A stretch of DNA of 64,000 nucleotides from Gp6-AA40 sp963772955 (GCA_963772955.1 CAVYZF010000009.1:806001-870000); one strand, 5' to 3'; positions 25,269 through 34,799 are shown, numbered from the stretch's first letter. Translations and numbers: made by a program. The notes: a model not told the origin generated them from the letters alone.

Positions 25269-27119
25269 TCAGCGACTCGCGAGAGACAACCGCAACGCCG
25301 CCATCTCTTCGCCGTTACGCACGAGCAGCACGTCACCCACGATAACTGGATGATTCCAGGTCTTGCCTTGGATGGCGGGGATGCGTGCGACCTCTTTGAA
25401 CTCGTCAGGCGTGGCGGCAACGAGTGCGAGGTCACCGTCCTCTGACAGCACCAGCAACACGTCCTGATCCGCCAGCAAGAGGAGCTGCCCGTTTCCGTAG
25501 CGGCCGCCCTTCCAGACGCGCTTGCCAGTTTCCATGTCGATGCAGGCGAGGATGCTGCCGTCGAAGCCGAAGGCGAAGCCTTTGTGCACGACGAAGTCGT
25601 TGTAGTAGGGCTTGAGCCCGTTCGACGTCCACCGCTCCTCGACATTCCAGCCGCTGGCACCGTGCGCCACCGCCAGGCGGCGCGTGCCGTTTCCGCCGGT
25701 GCCGCCGATGGTGTTGATCACGACTCCATCTGACGTCAGCGCCGGTTGCACGATCGCAACGCCCTGCCAGGGGTGCTCCCAGAGCAGGGTGCCGTTCGCC
25801 GGAGCCAGACTCGTGACGCCTGATCCGCCCAGGAGCAGCACCTGCGGCACGCCATCGATCGTTGTCCGATGCGGAGAGCTGTAACTGCCATGGTGCACCG
25901 GGCCGACCCAGCGGCGTCGGCCGCTGGCGACATCGTAGCCAGCCAACGTCGCATCGACTGCGACGATGACCACGTCGTCGATGACGAGAGGCGAACTGGC
26001 GAAGCCCCACCCGGGTACCTCCGTGTTCGTTTCCGCTGCGACGTTGCGCGACCACAGGAGGGTGCCGCTCGCTGCGTCGAGCGCATTGAGGATTCCGGTT
26101 GCGCCGAATGCGTAGACGCGACCGTTGTTCAGTGTCGGCGTGGCGCGCGGCCCGGCGCCTCCGTTCGATTCCCAGAACCTGACCGGATCGCGATGCCGCC
26201 ACACAGGTTCGCCAGTGCTCAACTTGTAAGCCGACACGATCTCATCCTCGCCGCGCTGTTCCTGCGTGTAGATCAGATCGCCGCGGACCGCGAACGAGGA
26301 CCAGCCCGGTCCGATCGCCCGCCGCCACAACTGAACGGGCGGTGCGTGAGACCAGTCGGTGTCGATGCGCACGCCGTGAACGCTGCTGTCGCGATCGGGT
26401 CCGCGAAAGCCAGGCCACTCCGCATCGTTTGCAGCGAGTGCGGTTGGCGGCGGAGTCGCCGGTGCGGCCGCAGGCTTCTCCGCGTCACGGGCGGGCACCG
26501 GTAACGGCGTCGCAATCGCAGTTGGTGGCGCAACCGGTTCGGTAGGCGCCGCGGCACTCGAACGCGGCAGCGGAAGCGGTGGAGGCTCGTCAGTGGTCTG
26601 CGACAGCAGACGTTCCTCGGAGGTAGGTGTCCAGCGCCAGTGAATGTCGGAGCCGGCGCCACGTACGCCGTCCGTTCGAAGAAGTGCGAACGCTCCGCAG
26701 GCGAGCAGGATGGCGGCGACAAGCGACGTGCGCCGAAGTCCGCTCGAAAAACGTCGCGTCGAAACGGCCCACGCTGCGAGCGCGACGCTCATCGCCGGAA
26801 CGGAGTACAGCGGAAGCATCATCCCCATCATCCCGGTCGCGATCGACTCATGGACGATGCGCATCATGACGACCGGCGCGACGGTCATCAGGACAAGGGC
26901 TCCCAGGCGTTCCAGCCACGGGGCCCGGCTGAAGAACAACCACCACACCACGATGGCTAGTGCGCCGAGGATGCCGCCAATGAGCGCGACAGCACCGGCC
27001 TCTGGGAAGATGAGGGGAGAGACGTATCTGACCATGCAAAGAAGCACGGCTGCAACGACGCCCGGCCACAACCGCAGGGGTTTATGGGGAACCGGCGCGG
27101 CGGATGGCGCGGTAGTCAT
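25269..27119 (-). CDS. Membrane-anchored PQQ-like beta-propeller protein
   Basis: Residues 1-160 contain four to five hydrophobic helices (VVAAVLLCMVRYVSPLIF, VALIGGILGALAIVVWWLFF, and others). A Pro/Ala-rich linker (about 185-235) leads to a C-terminal propeller of roughly 380 residues. Blades carry PQQ/BamB-like repeats: GLYVYTQEQ-like strands, ALDAASGTLLWSRN, YDVASGRRRWVG and IDMETGKRVWKG. Catalytic residues of quinoprotein dehydrogenases are not obvious, so a structural or assembly role is as likely as an enzymatic one. It lies ten bases upstream of the deaminase gene. Confidence 0.82.
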   Translation of the reverse strand: MTTAPSAAPVPHKPLRLWPGVVAAVLLCMVRYVSPLIFPEAGAVALIGGILGALAIVVWWLFFSRAPWLERLGALVLMTVAPVVMMRIVHESIATGMMGMMLPLYSVPAMSVALAAWAVSTRRFSSGLRRTSLVAAILLACGAFALLRTDGVRGAGSDIHWRWTPTSEERLLSQTTDEPPPLPLPRSSAAAPTEPVAPPTAIATPLPVPARDAEKPAAAPATPPPTALAANDAEWPGFRGPDRDSSVHGVRIDTDWSHAPPVQLWRRAIGPGWSSFAVRGDLIYTQEQRGEDEIVSAYKLSTGEPVWRHRDPVRFWESNGGAGPRATPTLNNGRVYAFGATGILNALDAASGTLLWSRNVAAETNTEVPGWGFASSPLVIDDVVIVAVDATLAGYDVASGRRRWVGPVHHGSYSSPHRTTIDGVPQVLLLGGSGVTSLAPANGTLLWEHPWQGVAIVQPALTSDGVVINTIGGTGGNGTRRLAVAHGASGWNVEERWTSNGLKPYYNDFVVHKGFAFGFDGSILACIDMETGKRVWKGGRYGNGQLLLLADQDVLLVLSEDGDLALVAATPDEFKEVARIPAIQGKTWNHPVIVGDVLLVRNGEEMAALRLSLASR

Positions 27120-27191
27120 AAACGGACCAGACGCTTGTAGCGCCCCGCTTGTTCCCTGACTTCGCGCGCCGAATGAGAAGATGTTTGAGCC

Positions 27192-27746
27192 TTGCGTATC
27201 TTTGTCGCAGAACGTGCCATGGATGACGCGACCTGCCGCCGAGTGCAGGCGGCGATGGACATCGGCGTTCGCGAGCCGTCAGAGGTGATTGAAGACGAGA
27301 TGGCGCTCGTCGATGACGTGCGACGCGCCTCGCATATCGAGGTGCCGCAGGCGATCTTCGACCTGATCGACGTTCACCTGGACGCTCAGCGCGATGCGAT
27401 TGCCACGTTCTTCGACTGGCCGATCGAGGGCCGCGAGGGCGTCAACCTCCTCCGCTACGACACCGGCGGATTCTACAAGCCGCATGGGGACAGGGCAGAC
27501 CTGCCTGCGTGGCCGCCTGCGGCCGAACGCGCGTTCACGGTGATTCTCTTTCTGGATAGTGCGCGGGACGCGGATCCGTCTGGTGGTTTCAGTGGAGGGG
27601 TCCTCCGGCTGCTGCCAGACGGCGGGGCATCGATCGACATCGTGCCGCGACGCGGCCTGCTGATCGCCTTCCCGGCAGACATCATCCATGAAGTGCTGCA
27701 GGTGACCGACGGTCACCGGGACACGGTTGTCGACTGGTTTTCCTGA
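27192..27746 (+). CDS. 2-oxoglutarate/Fe(II)-dependent oxygenase (prolyl 4-hydroxylase-like)
   Basis: The 184-residue protein has the HxD iron motif in YKPHGDRAD (about residues 94-102) and a distal His in FPADIIHEVLQV. The core FTVILFLDSARDADPSGGFSGGVLRLL is typical of the P4Hc subfamily. The 2-oxoglutarate-binding basic residue may be the Arg in GHRDTVVDWFS. The longest start is TTG 27192; an ATG at 27219 (MDDATCRR) is an alternative. The 3' end overlaps the convergent propeller gene by 34 bases. Confidence 0.82.
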   Translation: MRIFVAERAMDDATCRRVQAAMDIGVREPSEVIEDEMALVDDVRRASHIEVPQAIFDLIDVHLDAQRDAIATFFDWPIEGREGVNLLRYDTGGFYKPHGDRADLPAWPPAAERAFTVILFLDSARDADPSGGFSGGVLRLLPDGGASIDIVPRRGLLIAFPADIIHEVLQVTDGHRDTVVDWFS

Positions 27747-29431
27747 AGGCGCGACTGCCAATCGACGATGGCAGACACCGGCGCTGACGCCGACGAGTTG
27801 ACGGGGACGATCGCAATCAGAGCATCGCGTCGATGCGCGACGTCGAAGTCGCGAATTCCTGGCGCGTCGAGCACGGGCACCGCCGGTGCAAAGCCCGCGG
27901 GCGAGTTGCTCGTCAAGGTCGCCCGCATGACCGTCGACCCGCGCAGGAAGAAGATCGACTGCCCATCGCGACTCCAACGAGGCTTCGTGCCGCTGGCAAA
28001 CGAGACGCGCACGCGACTGCTGTCACGGCGATTCGCGTAGACATCGGGCCGCCCCGATTCGTCCGACACATACGCGAGCCACGCTCCATCCGGCGACCAG
28101 CGTCCATCCGTGTCGTTGAAGCCGCTCTTCACGAGCGTAGCCTTCGTGTGCTGGACGTGGTCGATCGAATTGATGTCGCGAGCCGAGCCTGATTCGATCG
28201 CGTGGACGACGATATTCGACCCGCGCCAGTCGGTCGGAGCGGCATCACCCTCTGCGACCGTTTCGTCCCCGGCGTCCTTGTCGTGCGCGCGTTTTGCGTA
28301 GACCGCCGGCCGGCCGCTCTGCAGCGATCTGAAGGCGACACGTGTCCCATCGGGTGACCAGACCGGATCGCTGTCGGCGGCGAGCGCCAGCGTCAGAGGC
28401 TCACTGCTCGCGCCAGCCGCGGCAGGTACGACGGTGATGTCCAGCGTCCGGAGCAAGGGAGCCACATGTGTGACGGCTGCGAACTGGTCATCGGGTGAGA
28501 GGCGCACCTGCCACAGATCTCCGGCTTCGCCCATTGCGCCCGTTCGAGTGCCATTCAGGTCGAACCACGCCAGTTCGCGCGCCCGCGCGGCGGATGGGGC
28601 GCTCAGCACGATGCGCGCGGACGCCGCAAACAGACTTCGTCCGCCTTGCGCGGTGCCAACACCGTTGATGAGAGCCGTGCCCTGCCCCTGCAGCGCACCA
28701 GCCGCGTCCACCTTCTGCGCCAGCAGCACATCGTCTCGAACAACGAGCAGGCGGCCCGCAACGATCTGACCGTGCCCTGATGTGACAGCGAGGTCGTGTT
28801 CCTGGCCGTCGTGCACGAGTCTGACCGTTCGACGGCCGGTCTCTCCAATCGCCGTGTAGACGAAGTCAGCACCCTGACCTGTGCTGAGCGGAAAGACATG
28901 CGCACGATCCCCGGCACGCAACGTCGTTGCGCCTGTGAGTGCCTGTCCCTGCAGTCGCCGGATCGCACCAGTCGCTTGCGGTGAAAAGAGGATCGACCCG
29001 TCGGGAAGAAACGCTGCTCCGGCAGGCGAGGTGGCGTCAGCGATGTCACTGACCATGCCATCGGCCAGCACGAGCCTTCGCAGATGCGTGTTCGCGAAGA
29101 ACAGGATCGAATCGCCGTTCAGGCTCCAGGCCGGAAGTTGTGCCCCTTCAGTGCCGGCGAGTGGCTCCGCACGATCCGAATCGAGCGCGCGACGCCATAG
29201 CATCGTCGTCCCGGAGCGCGTTGCGACAAACACGATCTGACGTTCGTCTGGTGAGATCGCCGCGTCGAGCGGTTCGTCGCCTGCGCCGAGTTCAGTGCCC
29301 GGCGGAGCGCCGAGCGTGAGCGTGAGTGCCGGAGCTGGTGGCGGCGGCACCTCGCGGAGATGCCGCACCATCGGGATGGCGAGCAACGCAACGACGAGGG
29401 CGAGAGCCAACGCGACGAATCGCAGCGCCAT
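27713..29431 (-). CDS. PD40/TolB-like beta-propeller protein with N-terminal membrane anchor
   Basis: This 572-residue protein starts with a hydrophobic segment (FVALALALVVALLAIPMV) and continues as a six-bladed-type propeller. It has repeated WSPDG motifs: ISPDERQIVFVA, WSLNGDSILFF, LSPDDQFAAV, WSPDGTRVAF, WSPDGAWLAYVSDESG, WSRDGQSIFF. The layout mirrors the periplasmic sensor half of acidobacterial membrane Ser/Thr kinases, but no kinase domain is present in the gene or next to it. Function is unknown. Confidence 0.8.
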   Translation of the reverse strand: MALRFVALALALVVALLAIPMVRHLREVPPPPAPALTLTLGAPPGTELGAGDEPLDAAISPDERQIVFVATRSGTTMLWRRALDSDRAEPLAGTEGAQLPAWSLNGDSILFFANTHLRRLVLADGMVSDIADATSPAGAAFLPDGSILFSPQATGAIRRLQGQALTGATTLRAGDRAHVFPLSTGQGADFVYTAIGETGRRTVRLVHDGQEHDLAVTSGHGQIVAGRLLVVRDDVLLAQKVDAAGALQGQGTALINGVGTAQGGRSLFAASARIVLSAPSAARARELAWFDLNGTRTGAMGEAGDLWQVRLSPDDQFAAVTHVAPLLRTLDITVVPAAAGASSEPLTLALAADSDPVWSPDGTRVAFRSLQSGRPAVYAKRAHDKDAGDETVAEGDAAPTDWRGSNIVVHAIESGSARDINSIDHVQHTKATLVKSGFNDTDGRWSPDGAWLAYVSDESGRPDVYANRRDSSRVRVSFASGTKPRWSRDGQSIFFLRGSTVMRATLTSNSPAGFAPAVPVLDAPGIRDFDVAHRRDALIAIVPVNSSASAPVSAIVDWQSRLQENQSTTVSR

Positions 29432-29508
29432 CGAACCGACCAGTCAGAGTGTCGCACCGACAGACGTCGCGCTCGCACCGACGACTGTCACGATCGCCCT
29501 GACGGAAA

Positions 29509-30990
29509 TCAGAATTTTCTCGACCACGTCGTAGGCCAGCGCTCGACCACCACCTTCTTCTCCGTGTAGAAGTCGATTGCGTCGCGGCCCTGCGCGTGCA
29601 GGTCGCCGAAGAAGCTGTCCTTCCAACCCGAGAACGGAAAGTACGCCATCGGGGCAGCCACCCCGACGTTGATGCCGACGTTACCGACGCGGGCCTCATA
29701 GCGAAACTGACGCGCGGCAGCGCCACTCGTCGTGAAGAGACACGCCATGTTGCCGAACGGCAATCGATTGACCAACTCGATGGCGGCATCGACCGTGTCA
29801 GCGCGCATCATGCTGAGGACTGGCCCGAAGACCTCGGTCCGCGCGAGTTCGCTCGCCGGGTCGACGTTGGCAAGCACCGTCGGACGGACGAAATGGCCCT
29901 TGCCGTATCCGTCGACGTTTGCGTTGCGTCCATCGACGAGCGGCTTCGCCCCGGCCGCAACGCCCTGCGCGATGAGTCCTTCGATTCGGGTCTTGCTATC
30001 GGCGGAGATCACAGGCCCCATCTCGGTGCCCCTGTCCATGCCGTAACCGACTTTTCGAGACGACGCCGCGTCGCTGATCTGTTGTGTGAACGTCTTCTCC
30101 GCATCGGCAACGGTAATGACGACCGACGACGCCAGGCACCGTTGACCCGCACAGCCGAAGGCCGAATCGGCCACGATCTTCGTCGTCATGTCCATGTCGG
30201 CGTCGGGCAGCACGACGATCGGGTTCTTGGCGCCTCCCTGACACTGCACGCGCTTGCCGTTGGCCGCGGCGCGGCTGTAGATGTAGCGCGCGACGGGCGT
30301 TGAGCCGACGAAGGAGATCGCCCGAACGTCGGGATGATCGAGCAGTGCATCCACGGCGTCCTTGCCGCCGTGAACAAGGTTGACGACGCCAGCAGGGAAG
30401 CCGGCTTCTTCGATGAGTTGCAGCACGCGAGCCATCGTGAGTGGCGTCTTCTCTGATGGTTTGAGGATGACCGTGTTCCCGCACGCGACGGCGTAGGGGA
30501 GGAACCAGAGCGGGATCATGCCGGGGAAGTTGAACGGCGTGATCACGGCGACGACACCGACCGGCTGCCGGATCATCATTTCGTCGATGCCGGACGCGAT
30601 GTCTTCGAGGTTGCTGCCCATCATCAGCGATGGGATACCAGTCGCGACCTCGACGTTCTCGATGCCGCGCTTCAGTTCGCCCTCTGATTCGGCGAGCGTC
30701 TTGCCACACTCCTGCGTCACCAGTTTGGCGATCTCGGTGAAGTGCGCGTCGAGCAGTGCCTTCAGCCTGAACAGCGGCTGAATCCGATCGCCCGCAGGCG
30801 TCCGCCGCCAGGTCTGCCACGCCCTGGAAGCCGCATCGACGGCCTTGGCGACATCGGCGCCACTCGAGAGTGGGGCCTCTGCCAGCACATCTCCAGTCGC
30901 AGGATTGCGAACCGGGATCGCGCTGGCCGCGGACGCAGGTTCCCATTTCCCGCCGACGAAATTCTTCAACAACGCTTCTTGCCCGATCAT
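29509..30990 (-). CDS. mmsA: CoA-acylating methylmalonate-semialdehyde dehydrogenase
   Basis: The 493-residue aldehyde dehydrogenase has VGGKWEPA at the start, ITPFNFPGMIPLWFLPYAVACGNTVILKPSE, SFVGSTPVARYIY, and the catalytic cysteine in FGCAGQRCLASS. GGAKNP and the length fit MmsA rather than generic ALDHs. It converts malonate or methylmalonate semialdehyde to acetyl- or propionyl-CoA in valine and inositol catabolism. The ATG has a good AAGGAG. A REP-like element separates it from the upstream alcohol dehydrogenase gene. Confidence 0.92.
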   Translation of the reverse strand: MIGQEALLKNFVGGKWEPASAASAIPVRNPATGDVLAEAPLSSGADVAKAVDAASRAWQTWRRTPAGDRIQPLFRLKALLDAHFTEIAKLVTQECGKTLAESEGELKRGIENVEVATGIPSLMMGSNLEDIASGIDEMMIRQPVGVVAVITPFNFPGMIPLWFLPYAVACGNTVILKPSEKTPLTMARVLQLIEEAGFPAGVVNLVHGGKDAVDALLDHPDVRAISFVGSTPVARYIYSRAAANGKRVQCQGGAKNPIVVLPDADMDMTTKIVADSAFGCAGQRCLASSVVITVADAEKTFTQQISDAASSRKVGYGMDRGTEMGPVISADSKTRIEGLIAQGVAAGAKPLVDGRNANVDGYGKGHFVRPTVLANVDPASELARTEVFGPVLSMMRADTVDAAIELVNRLPFGNMACLFTTSGAAARQFRYEARVGNVGINVGVAAPMAYFPFSGWKDSFFGDLHAQGRDAIDFYTEKKVVVERWPTTWSRKF

Positions 30991-31006
30991 TGCTGCTCCT
31001 TCAAAT

Positions 31007-31083
31007 GGGGTCGGGGGTCATTTAATGAGGACACCCGGTGTGCCGAGACTCCGACATGTCCTGATCAAATGACTCCCGACCCC
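31007..31083. repeat. REP-like inverted-repeat element, copy 1
   Basis: A 17-base terminal repeat, GGGGTCGGGGGTCATTT at 31007-31023, is mirrored by AAATGACTCCCGACCCC at 31067-31083 with one mismatch. An inner pair GAGGACA/TGTCCT lies inside. The 77-bp element fills the spacer between the alcohol dehydrogenase stop and the mmsA ribosome binding site. A second copy is at 34717-34799. Confidence 0.8.
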
Positions 31084-32190
31084 CTATGGTACGACGATGG
31101 CGCGGCCGACGATTTCGCCTCGAGCCAGCGCCTTGTAGGCGGCATCGGCATCCGCCAGCGAAAACCGCTGCGTGACCATCGTCTCGGGGCGGAAGATGCC
31201 TTTCGCGGCGAGCCGGATGATTTCCGGCATGTCGCTGCGCGTCCTCGCGCCATACGAGCCGACGATGCGCAGCTCACGCCTTACGAGCCGGGTGATTTCC
31301 ACGGGGGCCGTCGTCTTGCCGGGCGCGATGCCGACTGCGACCATGCGCCCGCCATCGCGTATCATCTCGAACGCCTGCGTGAATGTCTGGGGCAGTCCGA
31401 GGACCTCAAACGCGACGTCAACGCCACGACCCTCCGTAAGCTCGCGCACGCGCGCGGTCGCGTCAGTCGTGCTCGCGTTGATTACATCGGTCGCGCCTAG
31501 ACGACGTGCCGCCTCGAGCTTGTCGTCCTTCACGTCCACCGCGATGATCTGTGACGCGCCGAAGGCATGTGCGATCTGAATGACGTTGATGCCGACGCCG
31601 CCAACGGCGACGACAGCGACGCGTTCGCCGCCTCTCAGTTCGGCGCCATGCCGTACGGCGCCGTATGCCGTGAAGACGGCGCAGCCAAGGACAGCCGATT
31701 CCTCGAGAGGCAACCCGTCGGCAAGAGGGAAGACGTCGGTCGCGGGAACGACGGCGTACTCGGCCAGTCCGGCCATCGAGTACATCGCGATCGGCGATCC
31801 ATCACGCCGCCGAAGTCGCGTTGTGCCGTCGTACAGTGTGCCCTTCAAGCGATTCATCGCGAAGAAGCTGTCGCACAGGTCGTCGCGTCCTGCGCCGCAC
31901 GGCGTGCAAAATCCGCACGGCATGATGAACGCGGACACCACTTTCGTTCCGACTGCCGGGCTCTTCACGCCGGCGCCGAGCGCGGCGACGGTTCCCGAAA
32001 TCTCATGCCCCATGACGGCAGGTGTCGGAAACGCCACTTCGGCCTTCATGACGTGCAGGTCGGTGTGACACACACCGCACGCGTTGACCTTCACGAGGAT
32101 CTCGCCCGCGCCAGGTTCGGGCATTTGGATCTCCTCGACGTGCACCCCGCCAGGGGCGCTTTCGAGAATGGCGGCTCGCATCATTTGCAT
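31084..32190 (-). CDS. Zinc-dependent alcohol dehydrogenase
   Basis: The 368-residue medium-chain dehydrogenase has the catalytic-zinc segment CGVCHTDLHVM, GHEISGTVAALGAGV, and a structural-zinc cysteine set in MPCGFCTPCGAGRDDLC. The Rossmann region VAVVAVGGVGINVIQIAHAFGAS is followed by D in IAVDVKDDK, indicating NAD preference. The substrate cannot be told; the neighbouring aldehyde dehydrogenase and transporter suggest oxidation of an imported alcohol or hydroxy acid. ATGs at 32190, 32184 and 32181 are close alternatives. Confidence 0.9.
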   Translation of the reverse strand: MQMMRAAILESAPGGVHVEEIQMPEPGAGEILVKVNACGVCHTDLHVMKAEVAFPTPAVMGHEISGTVAALGAGVKSPAVGTKVVSAFIMPCGFCTPCGAGRDDLCDSFFAMNRLKGTLYDGTTRLRRRDGSPIAMYSMAGLAEYAVVPATDVFPLADGLPLEESAVLGCAVFTAYGAVRHGAELRGGERVAVVAVGGVGINVIQIAHAFGASQIIAVDVKDDKLEAARRLGATDVINASTTDATARVRELTEGRGVDVAFEVLGLPQTFTQAFEMIRDGGRMVAVGIAPGKTTAPVEITRLVRRELRIVGSYGARTRSDMPEIIRLAAKGIFRPETMVTQRFSLADADAAYKALARGEIVGRAIVVP

Positions 32191-32252
32191 GGCTCTGGAC
32201 TCTCGACTCTGGGCTCTGGGCAGGCGGGAGCTGAAGCCGAGAGCCGAAGAGC
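32191..32252. repeat. Two-armed heptamer array between MFS and alcohol dehydrogenase genes
   Basis: Four adjacent units run from 32191 to 32218 (GGCTCTG at both ends, GACTCTC and GACTCTG between). After a 13-base joint, the complementary units TGAAGCC, GAGAGCC and GAAGAGC lie at 32232-32252. It fills the spacer exactly, from the transporter stop to the dehydrogenase start. Confidence 0.65.
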
Positions 32253-33542
32253 CTAGTCTATGTGATCCCTATGCGTCTCCGAGGCGAGGATGACCGCGAC
32301 GATGCTCACGGCGGCCATGAAAATCAGGTACAGCGACAGCGCGTTCGTCCCGTATCTGGCGAGGAGTAGCGTGGCGATGAATGGAGACGTTCCACCCGCG
32401 AGGACTGCCGCCAGTTGCGCCCCGAGCGATGCGCCGCTGTAACGCACGCGAGTGCCGAAGAGCTCAGCGAAGAAGGCAGCCTGCGGACCGTACATCGCGG
32501 CGTGGGAGAACACGAACGCCACGATGAGAGCGAGCCCGACGAGTGGAGGCGACCCGCTGTCGAGCAGCTTGAAGAGCGGGTAGGCCCATAGGGCGGTGGC
32601 GATTGCGCCGAACAGATAGACAGGCCGGCGGCCGAAGCGATCCGACATCGCGCCGAAGAACGGGATCGCCATCAATTCGAGGCCCGCGCCGATCAGCATC
32701 GCGTTGAGCACGACCTGCTGCGGCATCTTCACGTGCTGCGTCGCATAGGTGAGGACGAAGACGCTGTAGATATAGAACGCGCCGTTCTCTCCGAAGCGTG
32801 CGCCCATGGCGAGGAGCACCTGCTTCGGATACGTCTTGAGCAGCTCGACGACCGGCTGGCGCGCTTCGCGCGATTCTTCCTTCACCTTGGTGAACGCCGG
32901 TGTCTCGAGGATCCGGACGCGGATCATCAGCCCGACGATGACGAGCAGCGCACTCAGGAGAAAAGGGACGCGCCAGCCCCACGAGAGGAACTGTTCCTCG
33001 GGCAGCCGCGAGAACAGCGCGAAGACAGCGGTAGAGATGACGAGTCCGGCGGGTACGCCGATCTGCGGCCAGCTGCCGTAGTAGCCACGCGTTCCCGGAG
33101 GTGCGTGCTCGACGGCCATGAGCACGGCGCCGCCCCACTCACCGCCGACGCCGAATCCCTGCGCGACGCGCAGGAGAACGAGGCCGACTGCAGCCCACGG
33201 TCCGATCTGCTCGTACGTGGGAAGCAGACCGATGAGGAACGTTGCGACGCCCATGACAACCAGCGTGAGCACGAGCATCGACTTGCGGCCGATCTTGTCG
33301 CCGTAGTGCCCGATGACAATGCCGCCGACCGGCCGCGCGAAGAAGCCCACGGCGTAGGTACCGAAGGCGGCGAGCGTACCCATCAACGGGTCGAACGTCG
33401 GGAAGAACAGGCGATTGAAGACGAGCGCGGCGGCCGTGCCGTAGAGGAAGAAGTCGTACCACTCAATCGTGGTACCGATGAAGCTCGCTACTGCGACGAG
33501 CCTGACGGAGTTGGTCTCAGATGAGTGCGCGGGCTGCGTCAT
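32253..33542 (-). CDS. MFS transporter of the metabolite:H+ symporter (MHS) type
   Basis: The 429-residue protein starts at ATG 33542, and about twelve membrane helices are visible. MHS hallmarks are SFIGTTIEWYDFFLYGTAAAL at helix 1, GRPVGG-like FARPVGGIVIGHYGDKIGRKSMLVLTL (loop 2-3 motif), and GFGVGGEWGGAVLMAVEHAP. Family members take up dicarboxylates, betaines or sugars with protons. It belongs with the downstream alcohol and aldehyde dehydrogenase genes in a probable catabolic unit. Confidence 0.9.
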   Translation of the reverse strand: MTQPAHSSETNSVRLVAVASFIGTTIEWYDFFLYGTAAALVFNRLFFPTFDPLMGTLAAFGTYAVGFFARPVGGIVIGHYGDKIGRKSMLVLTLVVMGVATFLIGLLPTYEQIGPWAAVGLVLLRVAQGFGVGGEWGGAVLMAVEHAPPGTRGYYGSWPQIGVPAGLVISTAVFALFSRLPEEQFLSWGWRVPFLLSALLVIVGLMIRVRILETPAFTKVKEESREARQPVVELLKTYPKQVLLAMGARFGENGAFYIYSVFVLTYATQHVKMPQQVVLNAMLIGAGLELMAIPFFGAMSDRFGRRPVYLFGAIATALWAYPLFKLLDSGSPPLVGLALIVAFVFSHAAMYGPQAAFFAELFGTRVRYSGASLGAQLAAVLAGGTSPFIATLLLARYGTNALSLYLIFMAAVSIVAVILASETHRDHID

Positions 33543-33566
33543 CGGCCCTGCACGGTACCACAGCGC

Positions 33567-33636
33567 TGAAAGTGGAAAGTTCAAAGGTTAAAGTTGTTAA
33601 GTTACTTCCCAACTTGGCCCTTTGAACGTTGAACTT
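33567..33636. repeat. Two-armed heptamer array in the MFS/MoxR divergent spacer
   Basis: Ten consecutive 7-base units run from 33567 to 33636. The left five carry AAAG (TGAAAGT, GGAAAGT, TTAAAGT); the right five carry the complement (TTACTTC, CCAACTT, TGAACTT). The arms meet with almost no loop, giving a potential stem of about 35 pairs. It occupies the divergent promoter region, so a terminator role is unlikely. Confidence 0.7.
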
Positions 33637-33662
33637 CCGTGGCGCTGTATGATTCACAGTCC

Positions 33663-34703
33663 ATGCACACGGAGCTTCAGGAAGCCATAGACCTGCACGA
33701 GTCCATCGTAGCCGAGGCCGGGAACGCCCTCGTCGGCTACGAGACGGAAAAGGCGCTCGCCAACGTCGTGCTGCTCTCGGAAATCCCGACCACCTACACC
33801 GAGGACCAGAAGCGACAAGTCAACGCCGGGAACCTGCTGCTCCGCGGCGTCCCGGGCGTCGGCAAGACCTTCTTCGGCGTCATCCTCGCGGCCATTAGCA
33901 ATGCGAAGTTCGCCAGGATTCAGGGTCGCGCCGATCTGCAGCCCACCGAGATCGTCGGCTTCCAGATGATCAACCCGGCGACCGGCGAGTTCATCACCGA
34001 GTTCGGTCCGCTGGCTTCAGCGGAAGTCATCCTGCTCGACGAGATCAACCGCATCCCGCTCAAGTCGCAGAGCGCATTCCTCGAGGGCCTGCAGGATCGC
34101 ACGGTCACCGTCGGCAAGACGACGTACGAGATGGCGCCATTCAGCTTCGCGATCGCGACGATGAACCCAGTCGAACTGGGGCAGGGCACGTTTCCGCTCT
34201 CGGAAGCAGCCACCGATCGGTTCGCGATCATGATCAACATCGCGTATCTGGCGCCGCTGGAAGAGGAGAAACTGGTCAACTTCGACTTCAAGCGCGTGCG
34301 CCTGAAGGCGTTGATCCCAAAGGAACGCATCATCGAGCTGCGCTCGGTCATCACCCGCGAGGTGTTCTTGCACGACGCGCTCGCGAAGTACATCCGTCGT
34401 CTCGTCGGCGCGACGAGGCCGTACAACGCTGAGACCGAGTGGCTCCACCGGTCGCCGTCGTCGCTCGTCGAGAAATGCGTGGACCTTGGTGCGTCGCCGC
34501 GCGCGACGATCTGCTGGGGCCGGCTCGTCAAAGTGTGGGCGCTGCTGCTGCATCGCCGCACGGAAGTGTTTCCGGAAGACGTTCAAGACCTGGCGAAATA
34601 CATTCTGAGCCATCGCGTGTGGCTCGGGCCGCACGCCGCCAGTCACGGCGTGACCGTCGAGATGGTGATCGACGACATCATCGCGAATGTGCCGGTGCCA
34701 TGA
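33663..34703 (+). CDS. MoxR-family AAA+ ATPase
   Basis: ATG 33663 gives 346 residues; an in-frame GTG at 33639 would add eight. Walker A is RGVPGVGKTFFG, Walker B is VILLDEINRIP, followed by KSQSAFLEGLQDRTVTVG and a sensor in ATMNPVELGQGTFPLSEAATDRF. MoxR ATPases act as chaperones for VWA-domain partners encoded in the same operon. Here DUF58, BatA- and BatB-like genes follow, the classical Bat arrangement. A REP-like element separates it from DUF58. Confidence 0.93.
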   Translation: MHTELQEAIDLHESIVAEAGNALVGYETEKALANVVLLSEIPTTYTEDQKRQVNAGNLLLRGVPGVGKTFFGVILAAISNAKFARIQGRADLQPTEIVGFQMINPATGEFITEFGPLASAEVILLDEINRIPLKSQSAFLEGLQDRTVTVGKTTYEMAPFSFAIATMNPVELGQGTFPLSEAATDRFAIMINIAYLAPLEEEKLVNFDFKRVRLKALIPKERIIELRSVITREVFLHDALAKYIRRLVGATRPYNAETEWLHRSPSSLVEKCVDLGASPRATICWGRLVKVWALLLHRRTEVFPEDVQDLAKYILSHRVWLGPHAASHGVTVEMVIDDIIANVPVP

Positions 34704-34716
34704 CGAAATCTGTAAG

Positions 34717-34799
34717 GGGGTCGGGAGTCATTTGTTGTGGACACTCCGATTGCCGAATCACGTTGCGAGGACTGTCCTCATCAAATGACTCCCGACCCC
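34717..34799. repeat. REP-like inverted-repeat element, copy 2
   Basis: GGGGTCGGGAGTCATTT (34717-34733) and AAATGACTCCCGACCCC (34783-34799) are a perfect 17-base inverted repeat. An inner region shares TGGACAC and TGTCCTCATC with copy 1 at 31007. The 83-bp element lies between the MoxR stop and the DUF58 start, inside an otherwise tight operon. Structure and copy number suggest a REP/MITE mobilised by a transposase encoded elsewhere. Confidence 0.82.
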
